NCBI GenBank assembly: GCA_963593765.1
Contig: CAVBBU010000027.1
Coordinates: 1-20,795, forward strand
Reading direction: 5' to 3'
Length of the DNA stretch: 20,795 nucleotides
Origin: CAVBBU01 sp963593765
GTDB taxonomy: Bacteria > Bacillota > Clostridia > Lachnospirales > Lachnospiraceae
Shown piece by piece: positions 15,390 to 20,795 of the stretch (positions are counted from its first letter, which is position 1; the number at the start of each line of letters is the position of its first letter). The position numbers and the translations under genes are program-made. The notes beneath the pieces are model-generated. The model was not told the DNA's origin and did not search any database. It saw only the letters and a list, made by a program, of their open reading frames with translations.

Positions 15390-17072
15390 CTACTGTCTTG
15401 ACTTAATGTCGACCTCATTTATTATATCTGTAACTATCTTTTGTGCCTCATCCTTAGTCTTAGCACTTACGCCTACATACAGCTTAAGCTTAGGCTCTGT
15501 TCCTGATGGTCTAAGAACTACCATAGAATAACCCTTAAGCACATACTTTAAAACATTTGACGGCTGCATGCCATTAAGTCCATTTATATAATCCTGATGC
15601 TCGGTTACCGGTATTCCTGCAAATGACTTAATGTCCTTAGCTCTAAACTCCTCCATAATGCTATTCATCTTCTTGAAGCCGTCCTCACCAGGGAATACAT
15701 ATGACTCTGTAACATTTAGATAATATCCAAACTTAGCATATATCTCATCAAGCACCTGAAGAAGCGACTTGCCCTCCTGATGATAATAAGCAAACATCTG
15801 TGCTAGAAGAAATGCCGCACTTACTGCATCCTTATCTCTTACATGAGTTCCAAGCATATATCCGTAGCTTTCCTCGTAGCCAAATATATATCTGCTCTCC
15901 TCATTTTTCTTTGCAAGCTCTGTAACGACCGGGGCAATGTTCTTAAATCCGGTAAGAACATCCACTACCTCTACATTATATTCCTTAGCTATATGATAAA
16001 TCATATCTGTACTTACTATAGACTTAACGCACAGCGGATTCTTTGGCATACTGTTTTGCTTAACACGCATCTTGCATATCCAGTCAAGAAGAAGCATACC
16101 AGTTTCATTGCCGCTTATAAGTCTGTAGTCGTCGCCATCCTTAACAGCTATTCCTATACGGTCTGCATCCGGATCTGTAGCTATAAGTATGTCTGCATTT
16201 TCCTCTTTAGCTACCTTTAGTCCAACCTCCATAGCCTGTCTTATCTCTGGATTCGGATAAGGTGCTGTAGGGAAATCTCCGTTAGGCTCTGCCTGCTCCT
16301 TAACTAATACTATATTTGTAAATCCATTTTGCTTAAGGCACTGTGTAACGCACTTAAGTCCTGTTCCGTAAAGTGGTGTATAGGCTATCTTGCATGATTT
16401 GTCTACAGTATCGCCTATAAGGTCCCATGCCGATGCTGCCGCTACAAACATATCTCTTACACTATCATCTATATATTCTATGCTGCCAGTCTTAAGATAT
16501 GCATCAAAGTCATAGGTCTTGTCGTCAAACATAGGCTCGCTTAGAATATTCGCTGTTACCTCATCTGCTGCTGCCTCATCTATCTGACAGCCAGTATTAT
16601 CATATGCCTTATATCCATTATACTGTGATGGATTATGGCTTGCTGTTACAACTACGCCACCATCGCAATCAAAAAATCTTACAGCAAATGAAAGGCTAGG
16701 TGTAGGCATAAGCTCCTTCCATATATATACATGCACTCCTCTAGATGCCATAATAGCAGCAGTCTGCTTAGCAAAAAGCTCTGACTTGTGTCTGCTGTCA
16801 TATGCTATAGCCATAGACGGCTCACTGCTTTGAGACTTAAGATAAGTAGCATATCCTCTGGTTGCTCTTCCTACTGTATATATATTCATGCGGTTAGTTC
16901 CAGCTCCCAGTATTCCTCTAAGGCCAGCTGTACCAAACTCAAGCTCCTTGTAAAATCTGTCATTGATCTCGGCATCATTGCCCTCTACGCTCTCTAAATC
17001 CTTTACAAGGTCGCTGTCACTAAGCTTAACATTCTTCCATTCGTTATACCTGTCTATAGTTTTCTGATCCAT
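15390..17072 (-). CDS. pgcA: Phosphoglucomutase/phosphomannomutase (alpha-D-phosphohexomutase)
   Basis: This cytoplasmic enzyme interconverts hexose-1-phosphate and hexose-6-phosphate, feeding UDP-glucose, polysaccharide and glycogen pathways. It has 560 residues, typical of the long PgcA-type bacterial branch. Motifs are in order: GTAGLRG (47-53), the catalytic phosphoserine loop TASHNPSQYNGYK (143-155, Ser145), the metal loop DPDADR (300-305), the sugar-specificity loop GYEESYG (398-404), and the phosphate-binding loop RPSGTEPK (521-528). All essential residues are present. AAAAGGAGGG precedes the ATG, 28 nt after truA, so it is the last gene of the ecfA1-ecfA2-ecfT-truA unit and is followed by a strong terminator. 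Whether glucose or mannose is preferred cannot be read with certainty; the symbol follows the closest architecture. Confidence 0.93.
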   Translation of the reverse strand: MDQKTIDRYNEWKNVKLSDSDLVKDLESVEGNDAEINDRFYKELEFGTAGLRGILGAGTNRMNIYTVGRATRGYATYLKSQSSEPSMAIAYDSRHKSELFAKQTAAIMASRGVHVYIWKELMPTPSLSFAVRFFDCDGGVVVTASHNPSQYNGYKAYDNTGCQIDEAAADEVTANILSEPMFDDKTYDFDAYLKTGSIEYIDDSVRDMFVAAASAWDLIGDTVDKSCKIAYTPLYGTGLKCVTQCLKQNGFTNIVLVKEQAEPNGDFPTAPYPNPEIRQAMEVGLKVAKEENADILIATDPDADRIGIAVKDGDDYRLISGNETGMLLLDWICKMRVKQNSMPKNPLCVKSIVSTDMIYHIAKEYNVEVVDVLTGFKNIAPVVTELAKKNEESRYIFGYEESYGYMLGTHVRDKDAVSAAFLLAQMFAYYHQEGKSLLQVLDEIYAKFGYYLNVTESYVFPGEDGFKKMNSIMEEFRAKDIKSFAGIPVTEHQDYINGLNGMQPSNVLKYVLKGYSMVVLRPSGTEPKLKLYVGVSAKTKDEAQKIVTDIINEVDIKSRQ

Positions 17073-17100
17073 AATACCCTCCTTTTATATTTTATAAATT

Positions 17101-17844
17101 CTAAAGGCTCTCATACTCAAGCCCAATAAGACAAAGTCCCTCCGGCGGAACCTTAGGTCCTGCCATAAGTCTATCTCTCGCATCTAGTATCTCTTTTACA
17201 TGCTCCGGCGGATATACGCCCATGCCTACCTTTATAAGAGTGCCTACTATAATTCTAACCATGTTATATAAAAAGCCATTGCCCTTAATGTCTATTACTA
17301 TCATCTCATCATATTTATTAACCGTAAGCTCGTATATAGTTCTTATAGTTGTTTCTGTCTGCGTGCCAAGACTGCAAAAGCTTTTAAAATCATGTCTGCC
17401 TATAAGGTAGCCGGTCGCCGCCTGCATTTTTTCTACATCAAGCCTAAAATAGCAAAAATATGTATTTCGTCTAACTAAGGGATTTGCTATCCTACTATTA
17501 TATATAGTATATTCATATGTCTTTATGCTGTTTTGTTTTCTTGGATGCCAGCCTAGGGGAACCTCTCTTGACTCCTGTATTCTTATATCAGCTGGTAGTC
17601 TTTGGTTAATTGCATAGCAAAACTTGCTTGCCTCCATACGCATGTTGGTATCAAAGACTGCTACCGCTCCGAGTGCATGAACACCTGAATCAGTTCTGCT
17701 AGCTCCTATAACAGCTATGTCCTCGCCGCACAGCTCACCTATAGTTTTATTTAGCACCTCTTCTATCGTTATGCCATTTGGCTGCATCTGCCAGCCGCAA
17801 TAATCAGTTCCGTCATATGCTATAGTAAGCATAATTCTTCTCAT
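17101..17844 (-). CDS. truA: tRNA pseudouridine(38-40) synthase TruA
   Basis: This cytoplasmic enzyme isomerises uridines at positions 38-40 in the anticodon stem-loop of tRNAs. It has 247 residues, the usual length. It opens with the family motif TIAYDGTDYCGWQMQPNG, and GASRTDSGVHALG contains the catalytic Asp52. Further conserved stretches are the HPRKQNSIKTYEYTIYN region, GRHDFKSFCSLG and GNGFLYNMVRIIVGTLI. The ATG lies 3 nt after the ecfT stop, with GGAG inside the ecfT 3' end, implying coupled translation. The ecfT-truA adjacency is common in Firmicutes. Confidence 0.97.
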   Translation of the reverse strand: MRRIMLTIAYDGTDYCGWQMQPNGITIEEVLNKTIGELCGEDIAVIGASRTDSGVHALGAVAVFDTNMRMEASKFCYAINQRLPADIRIQESREVPLGWHPRKQNSIKTYEYTIYNSRIANPLVRRNTYFCYFRLDVEKMQAATGYLIGRHDFKSFCSLGTQTETTIRTIYELTVNKYDEMIVIDIKGNGFLYNMVRIIVGTLIKVGMGVYPPEHVKEILDARDRLMAGPKVPPEGLCLIGLEYESL

Positions 17845-17847
17845 ATA

Positions 17848-18666
17848 TTATCTCCATATAATTATACCAGATATTAATCTAATAATTATAATAATTATCA
17901 AATAAATAAATATGCATATATATGCTGCCATATCTCTTTTTTTATATCTAAGCGGCTTCATCTTAGTTCTTCCCTCGCCGCCGTGGTAGCATCTAGCCTC
18001 CATAGCTATAGCAAGGTCTGTTGCTCTTCTGAATGCAGATATAAAAAGCGGAACCATAAGAGGAACCATGGACTTAGCCCTTTGGATAAGATTTCCATGC
18101 TCAAAGTCCGCACCTCTTGCCGTCTGTGCCTTCATAATCTTATCTGTTTCTTCTATAAGAATAGGTATAAATCTAAGTGCTATAGACATCATCATAGATA
18201 TCTCATGCACAGGCACCTTAACTACCTTTAGAAAGCCAAGGCTTTTTTCTAGTCCGTCTGTAAGTGCATTAGGCGTTGTAGTAAGTGTCATAACAGATGA
18301 GCCAAGAACAAGAAGCATAAGCCTAATGCCCATAAAGGCTGCTAGGTAGATGCCTTCCTTTGTAATCTTGATTATACCTAGCTGCCAAATAACCTCGCCC
18401 TCTGTCAAAAACAGATTAAAGCTTACGCTTATAAGTAATAAAAATACTATAGCCTTAAGTCCTCTTACCATAAATTTAAATGGCACCTTAGATAGCTTTA
18501 TAGCAATAAATAAAAATATGCCTGCTGCTATATAGCCCAAAAATGAGTTGCATAAAAAAAGGCTAATTATATATATCATAGTTCCGAAAAGCTTTACTCT
18601 CGGATCTAGTCTGTGTAATATCGAATCAACTGGATAATACTGCCCCAGTGTAATATCTCTAATCAT
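17848..18666 (-). CDS. ecfT: Energy-coupling factor transporter transmembrane protein EcfT
   Basis: This is the membrane scaffold of a group II ECF transporter. It links the two ATPases to interchangeable substrate-binding S components for vitamins and other micronutrients. It has 272 residues, with hydrophobic segments at about 26-58, 71-88, 105-130 and 248-270. The two coupling-helix motifs that contact EcfA1/EcfA2 are KAQTARGADFEHGN (ARG 183-185) and AMEARCYHGGEGRTK (ARC 224-226). The second has Cys where Gly is more usual, a variant I believe also occurs elsewhere in Clostridia. AAAGGATAGAG in the ecfA2 3' end precedes the ATG. No S component lies nearby, as expected for a shared module. 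Confidence 0.95.
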   Translation of the reverse strand: MIRDITLGQYYPVDSILHRLDPRVKLFGTMIYIISLFLCNSFLGYIAAGIFLFIAIKLSKVPFKFMVRGLKAIVFLLLISVSFNLFLTEGEVIWQLGIIKITKEGIYLAAFMGIRLMLLVLGSSVMTLTTTPNALTDGLEKSLGFLKVVKVPVHEISMMMSIALRFIPILIEETDKIMKAQTARGADFEHGNLIQRAKSMVPLMVPLFISAFRRATDLAIAMEARCYHGGEGRTKMKPLRYKKRDMAAYICIFIYLIIIIIIRLISGIIIWR

Positions 18667-18671
18667 TATCT

Positions 18672-19517
18672 CTATCCTTTTAGAAGCTTAAGAATGGCAT
18701 CCCTTGCCTCTGGTACTGTAGTTATATCCTCGTCTATGTTATAGCCTGCATCCTTAATTCTATGAACTATATATGTTATCTGCGGTGCAGAAAGTCCCAT
18801 AGCCTCAAGCTCCTTATAATGCCTAAAGACCTCTCTTGGAGTTCCGTCATAAACCTTTCTGCCATCATCTATAACTACAAGTCTCTCTACATATTTGGCT
18901 ACATCCTCCATACTATGTGAAACAAGAATTATAGACATGCCCTGCCTGTGAAGCATGGCTATTTCATCTAATATTTCACTGCGACCTCTTGGATCTAGTC
19001 CGGCAGTTGGCTCATCAAGAATCAAGACCTCTGGATGCATAGCTAAAACTCCTGCTATAGCAACTCTTCTTTTTTGTCCTCCGGATAATTCAAATGGACT
19101 TTTTTTATAATAGCTTTTGTCAACTCCTACAGCCTCTAGTGCCTCCACGGCTCTCTTTCTTGCCTCTTCATCACTAAGTCCCATATTTTTAGGGCCGAAG
19201 CATACATCACTTATAACATCTATCTCAAAAAGCTGATGCTCCGGATATTGAAATACTAATCCCACCTTAGCTCTTAGTGCCCTGATATCATAGTCCTTAC
19301 TATATATATCCTCACCATTATAATATATATGTCCGCTTGTTGCAGTTATAAGTCCATTAAAATGCTGTATAAGTGTAGACTTGCCAGAGCCGGTATGTCC
19401 GATAATTCCAAGAAACTGTCCATCTGGAATTTCAAGATTTATATCCTTTAATGCAGCCTGCTCAAAGGCTGTTCCCTGCCCATATATGTAATTAACATCA
19501 CATAGCTTTATAGACAT
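18672..19517 (-). CDS. ecfA2: Energy-coupling factor transporter ATPase EcfA2
   Basis: This is one of two cytoplasmic ATPases of the ECF module. Its 281 residues show Walker A GHTGSGKS (40-47), Q-loop FQYPEHQLFE (89-98, the EcfA2-type form), signature LSGGQKR (144-150), Walker B VLILDEP (164-170) and the switch His in LVSHSMEDVAKY. The stop is separated from ecfT by 5 nt. The ATG follows AAGAAAGAGAGATAAG, whose GAGA is a moderate ribosome site embedded in the ecfA1 3' end. The asymmetric EcfA1/EcfA2 pair with ecfT downstream is the standard order. Confidence 0.95.
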   Translation of the reverse strand: MSIKLCDVNYIYGQGTAFEQAALKDINLEIPDGQFLGIIGHTGSGKSTLIQHFNGLITATSGHIYYNGEDIYSKDYDIRALRAKVGLVFQYPEHQLFEIDVISDVCFGPKNMGLSDEEARKRAVEALEAVGVDKSYYKKSPFELSGGQKRRVAIAGVLAMHPEVLILDEPTAGLDPRGRSEILDEIAMLHRQGMSIILVSHSMEDVAKYVERLVVIDDGRKVYDGTPREVFRHYKELEAMGLSAPQITYIVHRIKDAGYNIDEDITTVPEARDAILKLLKG

Positions 19518-19518
19518 C

Positions 19519-20382
19519 TTATCTCTCTTTCTTAAGAAGTGGCTCTAGGTAGCTCATAAACTCGTCTATGCTTAGCACTCCAAGCGGAATATCTACTCCT
19601 GCAGCTCTAAGCTCATCTGCAAGCTCTGTTACCTGCGGAACATCAAGCCTATAGTTTTTTAATTCCTTTGCTCTTGAGAAGATTTCCTTTGGACATCCGT
19701 CCATAACTACTCTTCCCTCGTCCATAACTATAACTCTGTCTGCACCTACAACCTCTTCCATATAATGGGTTATAAGTATTACTGTTATATGCTCTCTTTT
19801 ATTAAGCTCTGTTACTGTTTTTATAACCTCTGTTCTTCCGTTAGGATCTAGCATAGCAGTCGGCTCATCAAGTACTATGCACTTTGGCTTCATAGCCATA
19901 ACTCCTGCTATAGCAACTCTTTGCTTTTGACCGCCTGATAGTCTGTTTGGTGACTTAAGTCTATAAGCTGTCATGCCTACAGCCTCTAGGCTTTCGTCAA
20001 CCCTTCTCCATATATCGTCTGTAGGCACGCCTATGTTCTCAGGTCCAAAGCCTACATCCTCCTCTACTACATTGGCTATTATCTGGTTATCTGGATTTTG
20101 AAAAACCATACCAACTGTTTTTCTTATATCAAGCAGGCTTTCATCGTCCTCTGTATTCATTCCGGATATAAAGATAGTGCCATCTGTCGGAAGTAGTATT
20201 CCATTCATATGCTTTGCAAATGTAGACTTTCCGGAGCCATTGTGCCCTAATATAGCAACAAAGCTTCCAGCCTTGATGTCTATAGATATATCATCTATAG
20301 CTCTGCTGACCTCAGCCTTGTCATCCTCGTCATCTCTAGTTATATAGTCATATATAAGCTTTGTAGCTTTTATTATACCCAT
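19519..20382 (-). CDS. ecfA1: Energy-coupling factor transporter ATPase EcfA1
   Basis: This ATPase is the partner of EcfA2. From ATG 20382 it has 287 residues: Walker A GHNGSGKS (46-53), FQNPDNQI (94-101, the EcfA1-type Q-loop), signature LSGGQKQR (148-155), Walker B CIVLDEP (168-174), and the switch His in LITHYMEEV. The frame stays open to 20508, but I reject that longer start. The extra 42 residues come from the palindromic repeat sequence, and MGIIKATKLIYDYI is the expected EcfA1 N-terminus. The best ribosome site is AAAAGG with an unusually long 12-nt spacer. It is first in ecfA1-ecfA2-ecfT-truA-pgcA. I see no confident promoter between it and the tRNA terminator. Confidence 0.93.
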   Translation of the reverse strand: MGIIKATKLIYDYITRDDEDDKAEVSRAIDDISIDIKAGSFVAILGHNGSGKSTFAKHMNGILLPTDGTIFISGMNTEDDESLLDIRKTVGMVFQNPDNQIIANVVEEDVGFGPENIGVPTDDIWRRVDESLEAVGMTAYRLKSPNRLSGGQKQRVAIAGVMAMKPKCIVLDEPTAMLDPNGRTEVIKTVTELNKREHITVILITHYMEEVVGADRVIVMDEGRVVMDGCPKEIFSRAKELKNYRLDVPQVTELADELRAAGVDIPLGVLSIDEFMSYLEPLLKKER

Positions 20383-20415
20383 AATATATTTTGGCCTTTT
20401 AAATATCGGTGTTAG

Positions 20416-20484
20416 GGAAGTTCTGCTTTCATTGTAGCTCAAAATCCACTCGATGGATTTTGGGCTTTCAAGCAGAACGGCTTT
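20416..20484 (-). repeat. 69-bp palindromic repeat, copy 1
   Basis: This is a nested inverted repeat. The outer arms are GTTCTGCTT / AAGCAGAAC (9 bp, perfect) and the inner arms are AGCTCAAAATCC / GGATTTTGGGCT (12 bp with one G-T pair), around a 7-nt loop ACTCGAT. It is the same length as copy 2 at 20529-20597 and 61 of 69 positions agree. It lies 34 bp upstream of the ecfA1 ATG. The strand is arbitrary for a palindrome. Confidence 0.85.
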
Positions 20485-20528
20485 ATTCGCTATGCTTGTG
20501 CTTTGCATCCCACTAATTCCTTTTACAA

Positions 20529-20597
20529 GGAAGTTCTGCTTTCAGTACAGTGCAAAATCCCCTCGATGGATTTTGCACTTTCAAGCAGAACGGCTTT
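20529..20597 (-). repeat. 69-bp palindromic repeat, copy 2
   Basis: It has the same outer arms as copy 1. The inner arms AGTGCAAAATCC / GGATTTTGCACT pair perfectly over 12 bp around the loop CCTCGAT. Relative to copy 1, two inner stem pairs changed on both sides (C-G to T-A, T-G to G-C), so the pairing is conserved while the bases differ. The two copies are separated by 44 bp. It looks like a dispersed structured repeat (REP- or MITE-like); no transposase or flanking duplication is evident. Confidence 0.85.
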
Positions 20598-20645
20598 TTA
20601 CACTAAGCTCACTCTGCACTGCGTTTGAGTTCGCTAAGTGTAAAA
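20596..20645 (-). repeat. Third, unrelated imperfect hairpin
   Basis: The arms TTTTACACT / AGTGTAAAA (9 bp) close an imperfect inner stem (AGC/GCT and ACTC/GAGT) with a 12-nt loop. It abuts repeat copy 2, and its outer arm shares bases with the U-tract of the tRNA terminator. It is not related in sequence to the 69-bp repeats. On neither strand is it followed by a convincing T-run, so it is not a simple terminator. Confidence 0.55.
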
Positions 20646-20679
20646 TAGCCCCACGCTACACATCAGGTAACATGAGGCT
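20642..20679 (-). terminator. Probable terminator of tRNA-Arg
   Basis: On the minus strand AGCCTCATG / CGTGGGGCT form a 9-bp stem (two G-U pairs) with a 15-nt loop. It begins 7 nt after the tRNA 3' end and is followed by ATTTTACAC. The U-tract is short, so termination may be partial, leaving read-through into the ecf operon possible. Confidence 0.55.
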
Positions 20680-20686
20680 TCTTAGA

Positions 20687-20760
20687 CGTGCGTGAGAGGA
20701 TTCGAACCCCCGACACCTTGGTCCGTAGCCAAGTGCTCTATCCAGCTGAGCTACACACAC
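20687..20760 (-). tRNA. tRNA-Arg(ACG)
   Basis: A complete 74-nt cloverleaf is present. The acceptor GTGTGTG / CACGCAC has one G-U pair, the D stem is GCTC/GAGC, and the anticodon stem is CTTGG/CCAAG with loop CTACGGA (anticodon ACG). The variable loop has 5 nt, and the T arm GGGGG-TTCGAAT-CCTCT has the invariant TTCGA. The discriminator base is G and CCA is not encoded. The A34 of ACG is expected to be deaminated to inosine, reading CGU/CGC/CGA. The 35 nt upstream contain TAATAC and TATAAA candidate -10 elements; the -35 would lie at or beyond the window edge. Confidence 0.97.
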
Positions 20761-20795
20761 ATGCAACAATGTATTAGTTTATATTAATAAGCTTT

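Noticed and set aside
20383..20508. Longer ecfA1 with 42 extra N-terminal residues
   Set aside because: The extension is translated repeat sequence with no ribosome site; the normal EcfA1 N-terminus begins at 20382.
20416..20597. Two regularly spaced repeats as a CRISPR array
   Set aside because: Only two copies, 69 bp each with long nested palindromes, 44-bp spacing and 8 differences between copies; no cas genes.

Overview
The window looks like chromosome from a low-GC, AT-rich Clostridia member, most likely Lachnospiraceae. Supporting this are strong AGGAGG-type ribosome sites, heavy use of ATA for isoleucine, a ChW-domain polysaccharide deacetylase, choline-binding-type wall repeats, and a group II ECF transporter module next to truA. 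No 16S or other taxonomic marker is present, so the family placement is inference. All but one of the intact protein genes, and the tRNA, are on the minus strand; the exception is a small membrane-protein gene at 6692-7369.

Read in the minus direction, the right end begins with tRNA-Arg(ACG) and its terminator. Next come three palindromic elements, two of which are 69-bp copies of the same repeat with compensatory changes in the stem. A compact housekeeping operon follows: ecfA1, ecfA2, ecfT (energy-coupling module for vitamin and micronutrient uptake), truA (tRNA pseudouridine synthase) and a phosphohexomutase, closed by a terminator at 15351-15381.

The middle of the window (8514-15218) is a surface-protein block. 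A large secreted protein of about 1,499 residues combines a metacaspase/caspase-like cysteine protease domain, an EF-hand-like loop, several beta-rich domains and C-terminal wall-binding repeats. Downstream are a second secreted protein with the same type of wall repeats and an FN3-like domain, then a membrane-anchored extracellular protein, then queA (queuosine tRNA modification). The two large surface genes each have a good sigma-A-type promoter.

The left third holds a secreted ChW/NodB polysaccharide deacetylase, divergent from the small membrane protein, and a complete branched-chain amino-acid ABC transporter operon (livK-livH-livM-livG-livF) with its own promoter, an internal hairpin after livK and a terminal hairpin. 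The extreme left edge carries a 5'-truncated remnant resembling the PD-(D/E)XK (Rpn-type) transposase/nuclease family.

Most of the window is ordinary metabolism and transport. The two parts that best repay a second look are the secreted, wall-anchored caspase-like protease with its co-located surface genes, and the covarying palindromic repeat pair between tRNA-Arg and ecfA1. I see no CRISPR array, prophage, intact insertion sequence or recognisable defence system.
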